A DNA stretch of 64,000 bases from Amycolatopsis coloradensis (lineage in GTDB: Bacteria > Actinomycetota > Actinomycetes > Mycobacteriales > Pseudonocardiaceae): contig NZ_CP150484.1 in NCBI RefSeq assembly GCF_037997115.1, positions 238,179 to 302,178 of the forward strand, given 5' to 3'. Made by a program: the position numbers and the translations under genes. The notes beneath the pieces were generated by a model, which was not told where the DNA came from, searched no databases, and worked only from the letters and a program-made list of their open reading frames with translations. The stretch's first letter is position 1, and each line of letters opens with the position of its first letter. Below, one piece after another: positions 8,628-17,267 of the stretch.

Positions 8628-9697
8628 TGACAGCGACCCTGCGCCGCACGGGTTTCCACACCCTCAAGGTGTCCGACGTCCAGCGCCTGTGCGACGACGC
8701 CGTCGCGGTGACCTTCGAGGTTCCCGAAGATCTCGCGGACACCTTTCGCTTCAAGCCGGGCCAGTCGCTGACCCTGCGCCGTGAGATCGACGGCCGCGAC
8801 GAGCGCCGTTCGTACTCGATCTGCGCACCCGCCGGCGCGGCGCCGCGGGTCGGCGTCCGGGAGGTGCCGGGTGGGCTGTTCTCGTCGTGGCTCGTGCGCG
8901 ACGTGAAGCCCGGCGACGAGATCGAGGTCGCGCCGCCGACCGGCAGCTTTACTCCGGACCTGAACGTTCCTGGGCATCACGTGCTGATCGCGGCCGGATC
9001 CGGGATCACGCCGGTGCTGTCGATCGCGTCTTCGCTGCTCAGCGACTCCGACGCGACGGTGACCGTGCTCTACGGCAACCGCCGCACGGACACCGTCATG
9101 TTCGCCGACGACCTCGCGGATCTGAAGGACCGCTATCCAGCGCGGCTCGAACTCGTCCACGTGCTCTCCCGCGAGCCGCGCGAGGCGGAACTGTTCACCG
9201 GGCGGCTCGACGCGGAGAAGCTGCGGCGCCTGTGCACCGTGCTGATCCCGGTCGAGGACGTCGCGCACTGGTGGCTGTGCGGGCCGTTCGAGATGGTGAC
9301 CGGCGCGCAGGAACTGCTGCGCTCGCTGGACGTCGCCGACGATCGCGTCCATCAGGAGCTGTTCTATGTGGACACTCCGCCGGAGCCGGTGCACCACATC
9401 GATCCGGCCGTCGTCGGGGCGTCCAGCGAGGTCACGCTGGTCCTCGACGGCCGGTCGACGACGATGACGTTGCCGCGCAGCTCCTCGCTGCTCGACGGCG
9501 CGCAGAAGTTCCGTCCGGATCTGCCGTTCGCCTGCAAGGGCGGGGTGTGCGGCACCTGCCGGGCGAAGATCTGCGACGGCAAGGTGGACATGCGGCGCAA
9601 CTTCGCGCTGGAGAAGGCCGAAGTCGACGCCGGTTTCGTGCTCACCTGCCAGTCGGTGCCGATCTCCGACGCCGTCACCGTGGACTTCGACGCCTGA
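8627..9697 (+). CDS. paaE: Phenylacetyl-CoA epoxidase reductase subunit
   Basis: A 356-residue reductase. Residues 1-110 bind FAD (RRSYSICAP), residues 110-230 bind NADPH (IAAGSGITPVLSIASSLL), and the C-terminal 90 residues are a plant-type 2Fe-2S ferredoxin domain (CKGGVCGTCRAKICDG, distal LTCQS). It passes NADPH electrons to PaaA. The GTG start at 8627 overlaps the paaD TAG. A dispersed palindrome 10 bp after the stop ends this six-gene operon. Confidence 0.96.
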   Translation: MTATLRRTGFHTLKVSDVQRLCDDAVAVTFEVPEDLADTFRFKPGQSLTLRREIDGRDERRSYSICAPAGAAPRVGVREVPGGLFSSWLVRDVKPGDEIEVAPPTGSFTPDLNVPGHHVLIAAGSGITPVLSIASSLLSDSDATVTVLYGNRRTDTVMFADDLADLKDRYPARLELVHVLSREPREAELFTGRLDAEKLRRLCTVLIPVEDVAHWWLCGPFEMVTGAQELLRSLDVADDRVHQELFYVDTPPEPVHHIDPAVVGASSEVTLVLDGRSTTMTLPRSSSLLDGAQKFRPDLPFACKGGVCGTCRAKICDGKVDMRRNFALEKAEVDAGFVLTCQSVPISDAVTVDFDA

Positions 9698-9706
9698 CCC
9701 ACCGCC

Positions 9707-9768
9707 GCGTTTCGTCCTCTGAATGCGGTAGTTGCACACGCAAGAACCGCATTCAGAGGACTAATCGC
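9707..9768. repeat. Dispersed palindrome family C, copy 1 (likely bidirectional terminator)
   Basis: Perfect arms GTCCTCTGAATGCGG and CCGCATTCAGAGGAC surround a loop containing TTGCACACGCAAG. It begins 10 bp after the paaE stop and contains the stop codon of the convergent ABC-F gene. Further copies are at 29401-29463 and 50819-50868; the 29401 copy carries the loop in the opposite orientation. Confidence 0.9.
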
Positions 9769-11332
9769 GGAGGGGGAGCCACCGGGTGATGCCGATGTCG
9801 GCGAGGAACGGCCGGTCGTGGCTCGCCACGATCAGCGTGCCCCGGTAGGCCAGCAGCGCCTCGGTGAGCCGCCGTACGCTCGCCAGGTCGAGGTTGTTCG
9901 TCGGCTCGTCGAGCAGCAGGAGCCGCGGCGTCGGTTCGGTCAGCAGCAACGTCGCCAGCGCCGCCCGGAACCGTTCCCCGCCGGACAGCGACGCCACCTC
10001 GCGGTCGGCCGTCTTGCCCCGGAACAGGAACCGCGCGAGCCTCGCGCGGATCTCGTTGTCCGTGAGTGACGGCGCGACGAGCCGCACGTTGTCCACAATG
10101 GGCATAGAGTCGTCCAGTACGTCGATCCGCTGGGGGAGCAGCCTCGCGGGGACGAACAGCCCCACCTCGCCCGACTTCGGCGGGAGCTCGCCGGCGATCG
10201 TCCGCAGCAGGGTGGTCTTCCCCGAACCGTTCGGGCCGACGAGCGCGATCCGCTCGGGGCCCATGACGTGCAGGTCCACCGCCGGTCCGAACTGAGGCAC
10301 GGCGTCGATCCGGAGCACGTCCGTTCCCCGCGGGACCGTCGTTTCCGGCAGTTCGACGCGGATCTCGGCGTCCTCCCGCACCAGTTCCTCGGCGGCCCTC
10401 AGCGCCTCGACGGCGCCTTCCAGCCGGTCGGTGTGCAGGTTCCGGTACTTGCCCGCGGCGATCTGCGCGTCCTCCTGGCGTTTGCGCATGCGCCCTTTGG
10501 GTTCGCGTTTGGTGTCCCACATCTTCTGGCCGTAGCGGGCCCGCCGGGCGAGTTTGAGCCCGGCCTCGACCAGCTCCCGCTTCTGCCGTTTGACGTCCGA
10601 CTCCGCCGCGCGCACATGCCGCCGCGCGGCCTCTTGAGCGACCTCGACCGCGTGTTCGTAGGCCGCGAGGTTGCCGCCGTACAGGGTGACCTCGTGGTCG
10701 CGGACCTCGGCGATCCGGTCGACCAGCCGCAGCAGTTCGCGATCGTGCGAGACCACCACGAGGATCCCGCCCCAGCCCGCGACCTCACGGTGCACGAGTT
10801 CACGCGCCCGCAGGTCGAGGTTGTTCGTGGGCTCGTCGAGCAGCAACGCGGCGGGACGGCGCAGCAGCAGGGCGGCCAGCCCGAGCAGCGTGAGTTCGCC
10901 GCCGGACAGCTCGCCCGCCCGCCGGTCCAGGCGGACGGCGCCCAGGCCGAGCCGGTCGAGGATCGCGCGGATGCGTTCCTCGACGTCCCAGTTGTCACCG
11001 ATGGTGGCGAAGTGCTCTTCGGTGGCGGAACCGTCCTCGACGGCTCTGATCGCCGCCCGGATCGCGGTGACACCGAGCACGTCGTCGACGCGGCGTCCGG
11101 TGTCGAGGACGAGGTTCTGCGGCAGGTAGCCGAGTTCACCCGGTGTGGTGATGGAACCCGTAGTGGGCCGCAGCTCGCCGGCGAGCAGCCTGAGCAGCGT
11201 GGACTTACCGGATCCGTTGGTGCCGACCAGGCCGGTGCGGCCGGTGCCGAGGGTGAGCGAAAGGCGCTTGAACGCCGGTGCGCCGTCGGGCCAGGTGAAG
11301 GTGACGTCGGAAAGTGTCAAGGAAGAAGACAT
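9761..11332 (-). CDS. ABC-F family ATPase (ribosome-associated, possible antibiotic resistance)
   Basis: A 523-residue soluble protein with two ABC domains and no membrane segments. Walker A motifs are GTNGSGKST (domain 1) and GPNGSGKTT (domain 2). Both halves have LSGGE signatures and DEPTNNLDL Walker B regions. A charged linker rich in Arg and Lys joins them, as in ABC-F proteins that act at the ribosomal E site. Members protect against macrolide-type antibiotics or act as translation factors; the sequence alone does not say which. An AGGGAG ribosome site lies next to CCTCC in the leader, so a small masking hairpin is possible. Confidence 0.88.
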   Translation of the reverse strand: MSSSLTLSDVTFTWPDGAPAFKRLSLTLGTGRTGLVGTNGSGKSTLLRLLAGELRPTTGSITTPGELGYLPQNLVLDTGRRVDDVLGVTAIRAAIRAVEDGSATEEHFATIGDNWDVEERIRAILDRLGLGAVRLDRRAGELSGGELTLLGLAALLLRRPAALLLDEPTNNLDLRARELVHREVAGWGGILVVVSHDRELLRLVDRIAEVRDHEVTLYGGNLAAYEHAVEVAQEAARRHVRAAESDVKRQKRELVEAGLKLARRARYGQKMWDTKREPKGRMRKRQEDAQIAAGKYRNLHTDRLEGAVEALRAAEELVREDAEIRVELPETTVPRGTDVLRIDAVPQFGPAVDLHVMGPERIALVGPNGSGKTTLLRTIAGELPPKSGEVGLFVPARLLPQRIDVLDDSMPIVDNVRLVAPSLTDNEIRARLARFLFRGKTADREVASLSGGERFRAALATLLLTEPTPRLLLLDEPTNNLDLASVRRLTEALLAYRGTLIVASHDRPFLADIGITRWLPLRD

Positions 11333-11697
11333 GAGACTCCCTGCGAAGGAGGTGGATGCGGGCGCAGGTTCGTCTCAGAAGATCACCGCGACAGGTTAGC
11401 CCGTGGGTGGTCGTGTGGCGATCGATTTTCGCCGGGGGCTGAGGGGGACTTGGGCGAAGTGGGAGGCGGGCCGCCGTTTCGCGGCGACGGAGCGGTCAGG
11501 AATGGTCTGCGGCATTCGCGGACCAGGTCGAACTCGGCAGGACCGGCCATCGGGCGATACCGGTCCCGGCCGAGATCCGCGACCTGACCTGACAGCGGGT
11601 CGGTGATGATCCGCCGCGGCACCCGTGAGGAGGTCGAGGGCGACGGCGGCGCGAAACTGGTCCAGTTCTGGATCATGCGACTGCCACCACCGTCGTC

Positions 11698-11860
11698 GAT
11701 ATTCGGCAATGGCTTGCATTGCCGGATTTCGGTAACAGCACAGGTGTCGGCCTCGATCACATGTCGCCGAATTCCGGCAACGGCACCGGCGCGTCGACCC
11801 CGACGCGACACCGGGACACCGCCGGATCCCCGCCCAGCCCTTGCCGATTTCCGGCAACGG
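11698..11860. promoter_or_regulatory. Cluster of TTGCCG-N5-CGGCAA inverted repeats
   Basis: Three dyads of one design are visible: 11719-11735 (TTGCCG, 5 bp, CGGTAA), 11764-11780 (TCGCCG, 5 bp, CGGCAA) and 11841-11857 (TTGCCG, 5 bp, CGGCAA). A further CGGCAATG half at 11704 pairs with CATTGCCG at 11717-11724. All lie upstream of the gene at 11937. They look like an operator array, but no cognate regulator is adjacent. Confidence 0.5.
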
Positions 11861-11923
11861 AGGACCTGCCACAAGCCCCACCGCCCCGAGACACGGTCTG
11901 TCACCTCGGCGACCGGCGGGGGG

Positions 11924-11929
11924 CATACT
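11924..11929 (+). promoter_or_regulatory. Candidate -10 box for a leaderless transcript
   Basis: CATACT ends 7 bp before the GTG start of the RibD-like gene, and no ribosome-binding sequence intervenes. The spacing predicts a transcript that begins at or within a base of the GTG. Confidence 0.4.
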
Positions 11930-11936
11930 GGCGGGC

Positions 11937-13025
11937 GTGATCGAACGCCCTCATGTCCTGCTGTCCGCCGCGGTCTCGCTCGACGGCTACCTCGACGACA
12001 CGAGCGACACCCGGCTGGTGCTGTCGAACCAGGAGGACTGGGCCAGGGTGGACGGGCTGCGCGCCGCGTCGGACGCGATCCTGGTCGGCGCGAACACGGT
12101 GCGCGCGGACGATCCGCGGTTGCTGGTGCGCTCGCCGGAGCTGGTCGCGGAACGGGTCGCGGCGGGTCGTCCGGGGCAGCCGGTCAAGGTCACTCTCACG
12201 CGGAGCGGGTCACTCGATCCGGCGGCACAGTTCTTCACCGTCGGTGACGCCGAAAAGCTGGTCTACGCGCCGCCCGGCGTCGTCACGGGAGTGAAGGCGA
12301 CCGTCGTCGAGCTGGTGGATCTGCGCGCGATGCTGGCCGACCTCCACGCGCGGGGCGTCCGGCGGCTGATGGTCGAAGGCGGCGGTGCGATCCACAGCCA
12401 GTTCCTCACCGAAGGCCTGGCCGACGAACTGCATCTGGCCATCGCGCCGTTCTTCGTCGGCGACACGCGCGCGCCGCGGTTCGTCGGCCCGGGGGCCTTC
12501 CCGCGCGGGCTGACGCTGACCGGAACGACGAGGCTGGGTGACATCGCCGTCCTGGAGTACCACGCGACCCCGGAACCGTCCGAAGTGGACATTCTGCGGC
12601 TGCGCGAGGCCATCGCCCTGGCCGAGAACTGCCCGCCGCGCACGTTCCGCGTCGGCGCGGTCATCGCCGCGGCCGACGGTGAAGTGATCTCCACCGGTTT
12701 TTCGGGCGACGGCGATCCCGCCAACCATGCCGAAGAAGCCGCCCTCGCCAAACTCGAACCGGGAGATCCGAGGCTGGCGGAGGCGACGATGTACACATCG
12801 CTGGAGCCGTGCAGCTCGCGGACGTCACATCCGCGAAGCTGCACCCAGCTCATCCTCGACGCCGGCATCCCGCGCGTCGTCTTCGCCTGGCGCGAGCCGT
12901 CGGTGTTCGTCGACTGCGTCGGCGCCGAAACGCTGGAGGAGGCCGGACGCCGGGTGATCGAGGTACCTGCCCTCGCCGCCGACGTCCGCCGCGCGAACAC
13001 CCACATCCCGGGTGTCCGCCCCTGA
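11937..13025 (+). CDS. RibD-like bifunctional reductase-deaminase with reversed domain order
   Basis: A 362-residue protein. Residues 1-205 are a RibD C-terminal/DHFR-type reductase (LLSAAVSLDGYLDD, ILVGANTVRADDPRLL, then RLMVEGGGAIHSQFL). Residues 213-362 are a zinc nucleotide-type deaminase: His264 and Glu266 in NHAEEAAL, Cys292 in LEPCSSR, Cys302 in RSCTQLI. Classical RibD has the deaminase first, so the order is inverted. The two Cys are 9 residues apart, one more than usual. It probably acts on a riboflavin-like aminopyrimidine or related metabolite; the substrate is unknown. The start is the GTG of VIERPHVLL, probably leaderless. Confidence 0.82.
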   Translation: MIERPHVLLSAAVSLDGYLDDTSDTRLVLSNQEDWARVDGLRAASDAILVGANTVRADDPRLLVRSPELVAERVAAGRPGQPVKVTLTRSGSLDPAAQFFTVGDAEKLVYAPPGVVTGVKATVVELVDLRAMLADLHARGVRRLMVEGGGAIHSQFLTEGLADELHLAIAPFFVGDTRAPRFVGPGAFPRGLTLTGTTRLGDIAVLEYHATPEPSEVDILRLREAIALAENCPPRTFRVGAVIAAADGEVISTGFSGDGDPANHAEEAALAKLEPGDPRLAEATMYTSLEPCSSRTSHPRSCTQLILDAGIPRVVFAWREPSVFVDCVGAETLEEAGRRVIEVPALAADVRRANTHIPGVRP

Positions 13026-13029
13026 ACTC

Positions 13030-13122
13030 CTACTTGCAGGCGTCGCAGCAGCCGCAGCCCAGACCGGTGCACGCCGAGCAGCAACCGTGGCGAAGCACGA
13101 CCTTCAACAGACGCTTGATCAT
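13030..13122 (-). CDS. Cysteine-rich 30-residue peptide
   Basis: A very short gene with an excellent GGGAGG ribosome site 6 bp before its ATG. The first 12 residues are basic (MIKRLLKVVLRH). The next 18 contain seven cysteines as CC-x2-C-x4-C-x-CC-x2-C among Gly, Ala and Ser. This could be a metal-binding peptide of metallothionein type or a modified-peptide precursor. It follows cobN on the same strand by about 107 bp. Its stop is 4 bp from the stop of the convergent reductase-deaminase gene. Function unknown. Confidence 0.7.
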   Translation of the reverse strand: MIKRLLKVVLRHGCCSACTGLGCGCCDACK

Positions 13123-13185
13123 CGCTGTCCTCCCGATCATTGACGTCCCACCGCCCTTGTCACGCTAAGTTCTGCGCATACGACA

Positions 13186-13207
13186 GTGGTACCGCCGGGA
13201 GTGCCAC
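13186..13207 (-). terminator. Possible hairpin after cobN
   Basis: GTGGTAC and GTGCCAC form a 7-bp stem with one mismatch around an 8-base loop. It lies 22 bp beyond the cobN stop and upstream of the cysteine-rich peptide gene. No U-run follows. Confidence 0.35.
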
Positions 13208-13229
13208 GGCGCTGCTCCAGCGGGTGATG

Positions 13230-16200
13230 TCAGGACTCGAGATCCCCCTCCAGCGATAGGTAGACCTCGCGCAGCTGAGCCAAAAGATCGGCGTCCGGCT
13301 CCGCCCACAGCCCCCGATCGGCCGCCTCGTTCAGCCGCTCGATGATGCCGCGCAGCGCCCACGGGTTGGCCTGGCGCAGGAACTCCTGGTTGACCTCGTC
13401 GAGCACGTAGGACTCGGTGAGCTTTTCGTACATCCAGTCGCCGACCACCCCGGCGGTGGCGTCGAAACCGAAGAGGTAGTCGACGGTCGCCGCCAGCTCG
13501 AAAGCTCCCTTGTAGCCGTGCTTGCGCATCGCCGCCAGCCAGCGCGGGTTGACCACGCGGGCCCGGAAGACACGGGCGGTCTCCTCGCCGAGGGTGCGCG
13601 TGCGGACCGCGTCCGGGGTGGTGCTGTCGCCGACGTAGGACGCGGGCGCGGTCCCGGTCAGCGCACGGACCGTCGCGATCATCCCGCCGTGATACTGGAA
13701 ATAGTCGTCGGAATCGGCGATGTCATGCTCACGGGTGTCGGTGTTCTTGGCCGCGACCACGATCCGCTTGTACGAGTTCTCCATGTCCTCGCGCGCGGGC
13801 CTGCCGTCGAGGTCGCGGCCGTAGGCGAAGCCGCCCCAGACCGCGTAGACCTCGGCGAGATCCTTGTCGTCGCGCCAGTTCCCGGAATCCATCAGCGGCA
13901 GCAGGCCTGCGCCGTACGCGCCGGGCTTGGAGCCGAAGATCCTCGTGGTGGCCCGGCGTTCGTCCCCGTGCGCGGCCAGATCCGCGCGGGTGTGGGCGCG
14001 CACGAAGTTCTCGTCGTCCGGCTCGTCGAGATTCGCCACCAGGCGGACGGCGTCGTCCAGCAAGGTGATCACGTGCGGGAAGGCGTCGCGGAAGAACCCG
14101 CTGATCCGCACCGTGACGTCGATACGCGGGCGGCCGAGTTCGGCGAGCGGGATGGCCTCGATGCCGGTGACCCGTCGCGACGCCTCGTCCCAGATCGGCT
14201 GGACACCCAGCAGCGCAAGGACTTCCGCCGCGTCGTCACCCGACGTGCGCATGGCCGACGTGCCCCACACCGAGAGACCGACCGAACGCGGCCAGTCGCC
14301 CGTGTCCTCCCTGTAGCGGCGGAGAAGCGAGTCCGCGAGCGCCTGCCCGGTCTCCCAGGCGAGACGGCTCGGGATGGCCTTCGGGTCCACGGTGTAGAAG
14401 TTGCGGCCGGTCGGCAGGACGTTGATCAGGCCACGCAGGGGAGAACCGCTGGGCCCGGCCGGGATGTAGCCGCCGTCGAGCGCGTGGAGCACGGCGTCGA
14501 TCTCGGCGCCGGTGCCCGCCAGCCGCGGCACGATCTCGGTGGCGGCGAAGGTCAGCACACGGGCGACCTCCTGGTGTTCCGGCACGTCGGCGACGACCTC
14601 GGCGACCGCGCCGGGGGACCAGTCCCTGGCCTCCATCGCCTCGACGAGCGACCGCGCCTTCTGCTCGATGGCGTCCACTTCGGACAGTGGTGCGTCGCTG
14701 TTCTCCTTGAGCCCCAAGGCGGAACGCAGACCGGGGACCGCGCCCTGTTTGCCGCCCCACATCTGCTGGGCCCGCAGCATCGCGAGTACGAGGTTGATCC
14801 GCGCTTCACCGACCGGCGCGGCGCCGAGGATGTGCAGGCCGTCGCGGATCTGCGCGTCCTTGACCTCGCACAGCCAGCCGTCGATGTGCAGCAGGAAGTC
14901 GTCGAACTCGGCGTCGTGCGGGCGTTCCTCGACACCGAGGTCGTGGTCGAGTTTCGCCGCCTGGATCAGCGTCCAGATCTGCGCGCGGACCGCGGGCAGC
15001 TTGGCCGGGTCCATCGCGGCGATGTTGGCGTGCTCGTCGAGGAGCTGTTCCAGGCGGGCCATGTCGCCGTAGCTCTCGGCGCGGGCCATCGGCGGGATCA
15101 GGTGGTCGACGATCGTGGCGTGCGCGCGCCGTTTGGCCTGCGCGCCCTCGCCGGGATCGTTAATCAAGAACGGGTAGATCAGCGGCAGATTACCCAGGAC
15201 GGCGTCCGGCGCGCACGAGTCAGAGAGACCCGCGGTCTTGCCGGGAAGCCATTCCAGCGAACCGTGTTTGCCGAGGTGGACGACGGCGTGCGCGCCGAAC
15301 TCCTCCTCCAGCCAGCGGTACGCGGCCAGGTAGTGGTGGCTCGGCGGGAGGTCCGGGTTGTGGTAGATCGCCACCGGGTTCTCGCCGAATCCGCGCGGCG
15401 GCTGGATCATCAGGATGACGTTGCCGGACTGCAGCGACGCCAGGACGATGTCGCCGTTGTCCACATAGAGCTCGCCGGGGGCAGGACCCCAGTGCTCCTC
15501 CATGCCCTCGCGCAGCTCCGCGGGCAGTTCGGCGAACCACTGGCGGTACTTGTCGGCGGGCACGCGGATCGGGTTGCCGGACAGCTGTTCCTCGGTGAGC
15601 CACTCCGGATCCTGGCCGCCCGCGGCGATGAGCGCGTGGATCAGCGCGTCGCCGTCGGGCTGGTCGGTGCCGGTGGGCTCGACGCCGGGGAACGGGTCCT
15701 CGCCGAGGTCGTAACCCTGGTCGCGCATGCGGCGCAGCAGTTCGATCGCGGACGCGGGCGTGTCGAGGCCGACGGCGTTGCCGACGCGGGAGTGCTTCGT
15801 CGGATACGCGGACAGCATCAGCGCGATACGGCGCTCCGGCGGGGGAGTGTGGCGCAGCCGGGCGTGCGCGAGCGCGATCTTGGCGACCCGTGAAGCGCGC
15901 TCGGCGTCCGGCACGTACTTGGGGAGGCCGTCGTCGTCGATCTCCTTGAACGAGAACGGGACGGTGATGAGACGGCCGTCGAACTCGGGGACGGCCATCT
16001 GGTTGCCCGCGTCGAGCGGGGAGAGGCCGTCGTCGTTCGCGGACCACGTCTCGCGGTCGCTGGTCAGGCACAGGGCTTGGAGGATCGGGATGTCGAGCGC
16101 GGCCATCTCGGCGACGTCCCACGCCTCGTCGTCGCCGCCCGCGCCGACCTCGGACGGCCGGGTGCCGCCGGCGGCCAGCACGGTGACCAGGAGCGCGTCG

Positions 16201-16811
16201 GCTTTGGCCAGCTCGGCCATCATCTCCGGCTCGCGGGTGCGCAGGGACGCGCAGTGGATCGGGAGCGCGCGGCCCCCGGCGTCCTCGACGGCGTCGGAGA
16301 GAGCGTGGACGAACTCGGTGTTGCCGGACAGGTGATGCGCCCGGTAGTAGAGGATCGCGACGACCGGGCCCTCGGGGCTCTTCGGCTCGCGCTCCAGGAC
16401 ACCCCACAGCGGCTGCACGGCGGGCGGTTCGAAGCCGTCACCCGTCAGAAGGAGCGTGTCGCTCAGGAAGCGGTGCAGCTGGTTGAGGTTCTCCGGCCCG
16501 CCCTGCGCGAGGTACGCGTGCGCCTCCGCCGCCGTGCCCGCCGGGACCGTCGACAGCTTCATGAGCTGCGCGTCCGGTGTCTGCTCACCACCGAGGACCA
16601 CCACGTGCGCGCCGCTCGCGCGGACCGTGTCGAGCCCTTCCTGCCAGCTGCGTTCGGAGCCGAGGATCCGGACGACGACGATCGGGGCGCCGTCGAGCAG
16701 GGCGGGCAGCTCGGCCAGATCGAGCCGGGCGGGGTTCGCCAGCCGGTAGTCGGCCTCGCTGGACCGGGCGCTGAGCAGGTCGGTGTCCGAAGTGGACAGA
16801 AGCAGGATCAC
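13230..16811 (-). CDS. cobN: Cobaltochelatase subunit CobN (aerobic cobalamin synthesis)
   Basis: A 1193-residue large chelatase subunit. With its ATPase partners (not in this window) it inserts cobalt into hydrogenobyrinic acid a,c-diamide. CobN landmarks are VHLGKHGSLEWLPGKTAGLS, GNLPLIYPFLINDPGEGAQA, LPTGRNFYTVDPKAIPSR and GGFAYGRDLDGRPA. The start is the GTG of MILLLSTSDTDLLS, with GAGGAA just upstream; the open frame further upstream lies inside the riboswitch and is not used. Expression should be repressed by adenosylcobalamin through that riboswitch. Confidence 0.95.
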   Translation of the reverse strand: MILLLSTSDTDLLSARSSEADYRLANPARLDLAELPALLDGAPIVVVRILGSERSWQEGLDTVRASGAHVVVLGGEQTPDAQLMKLSTVPAGTAAEAHAYLAQGGPENLNQLHRFLSDTLLLTGDGFEPPAVQPLWGVLEREPKSPEGPVVAILYYRAHHLSGNTEFVHALSDAVEDAGGRALPIHCASLRTREPEMMAELAKADALLVTVLAAGGTRPSEVGAGGDDEAWDVAEMAALDIPILQALCLTSDRETWSANDDGLSPLDAGNQMAVPEFDGRLITVPFSFKEIDDDGLPKYVPDAERASRVAKIALAHARLRHTPPPERRIALMLSAYPTKHSRVGNAVGLDTPASAIELLRRMRDQGYDLGEDPFPGVEPTGTDQPDGDALIHALIAAGGQDPEWLTEEQLSGNPIRVPADKYRQWFAELPAELREGMEEHWGPAPGELYVDNGDIVLASLQSGNVILMIQPPRGFGENPVAIYHNPDLPPSHHYLAAYRWLEEEFGAHAVVHLGKHGSLEWLPGKTAGLSDSCAPDAVLGNLPLIYPFLINDPGEGAQAKRRAHATIVDHLIPPMARAESYGDMARLEQLLDEHANIAAMDPAKLPAVRAQIWTLIQAAKLDHDLGVEERPHDAEFDDFLLHIDGWLCEVKDAQIRDGLHILGAAPVGEARINLVLAMLRAQQMWGGKQGAVPGLRSALGLKENSDAPLSEVDAIEQKARSLVEAMEARDWSPGAVAEVVADVPEHQEVARVLTFAATEIVPRLAGTGAEIDAVLHALDGGYIPAGPSGSPLRGLINVLPTGRNFYTVDPKAIPSRLAWETGQALADSLLRRYREDTGDWPRSVGLSVWGTSAMRTSGDDAAEVLALLGVQPIWDEASRRVTGIEAIPLAELGRPRIDVTVRISGFFRDAFPHVITLLDDAVRLVANLDEPDDENFVRAHTRADLAAHGDERRATTRIFGSKPGAYGAGLLPLMDSGNWRDDKDLAEVYAVWGGFAYGRDLDGRPAREDMENSYKRIVVAAKNTDTREHDIADSDDYFQYHGGMIATVRALTGTAPASYVGDSTTPDAVRTRTLGEETARVFRARVVNPRWLAAMRKHGYKGAFELAATVDYLFGFDATAGVVGDWMYEKLTESYVLDEVNQEFLRQANPWALRGIIERLNEAADRGLWAEPDADLLAQLREVYLSLEGDLES

Positions 16812-16839
16812 AGCATTCCTCACTCGGGGTGTCCGCGCC

Positions 16840-16970
16840 CCGGGTCGTGCGGTCGCGCCGGCCGGAGTTCCTGGCTTCCCCTCTTCACCGGGAGGGGTGA
16901 CAGTGGCGGGACCGCCCCGGACTCTCACCGGGTTCCTCCACCTGCCGACGCGTGGGTTCTTCGGTTCACT
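16840..16970 (-). promoter_or_regulatory. Cobalamin riboswitch upstream of cobN
   Basis: Read on the minus strand, the leader contains the canonical conserved core: GGTGAGAGTCCGGGGCGGTC followed directly by CCGCCACTGT, then AAGCCAGGAACTCC. An upstream GTGGAGGAACCC arm is also present. This order is the AdoCbl riboswitch class that controls B12 synthesis and cobalt uptake genes. It ends about 30 bp before the cobN GTG. Exact borders are approximate. Confidence 0.92.
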
Positions 16971-17140
16971 CTCCGGTGCGGTCCGGCGGGAGTCAAGGTG
17001 ATGTGCGGCCGGGGGCGGAGTCGTAACCCCACACGTGGGTGAGCACCTGGCCCTGGTGGCGGCTGACCAGCTCCACGCCGGTGCCTTCGACGTCCGCGTG
17101 CAGCACGGCCAGGACGGCGACCGCCCCCAGGCCGTTGGCG

Positions 17141-17193
17141 GGGCACTGGGTGGATTTTGGGACGTTGGATGACCCGAAATCCACCCAGTCGCG
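17141..17193. repeat. Palindromic repeat family E, copy 1 (53 bp)
   Basis: Twelve-bp perfect arms CTGGGTGGATTT (17146-17157) and AAATCCACCCAG (17177-17188) enclose a loop containing CGTTGGATGACC. Flanks are GGGCA and TCGCG. A second copy of equal length is at 22633-22685 with the loop inverted. The rest of the 450-bp gap between the riboswitch and the XRE gene shows no convincing gene. Confidence 0.85.
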
Positions 17194-17267
17194 CGTGATC
17201 GGTCCGGTCGCGCGGGTTCGCCAGGCCCCGTGTCGTCCGGTGGGTTCCTCGGGCCTCGCCGAGCTGC

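Larger units (their letters stand above)
11333..11936. other. 604-bp divergent intergenic region
   Basis: It lies between the divergent ABC-F gene and the RibD-like gene. No credible protein-coding gene was found. The half nearest the ABC-F start should hold its promoter and leader. The half nearest the RibD-like gene holds a cluster of CGGCAA-containing inverted repeats, listed separately. Confidence 0.6.

Noticed and set aside
9707..9768. Repeat families considered as CRISPR
   Set aside because: Copies are single, tens of kilobases apart, palindromic and at gene ends. There are no spaced direct repeats and no cas genes.
11396..11926. 176-residue minus-strand open frame in the ABC-F/RibD-like intergenic region
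   Set aside because: Cys/Arg-rich translation without domain pattern. It covers the inverted-repeat array and would start inside the promoter of the RibD-like gene.
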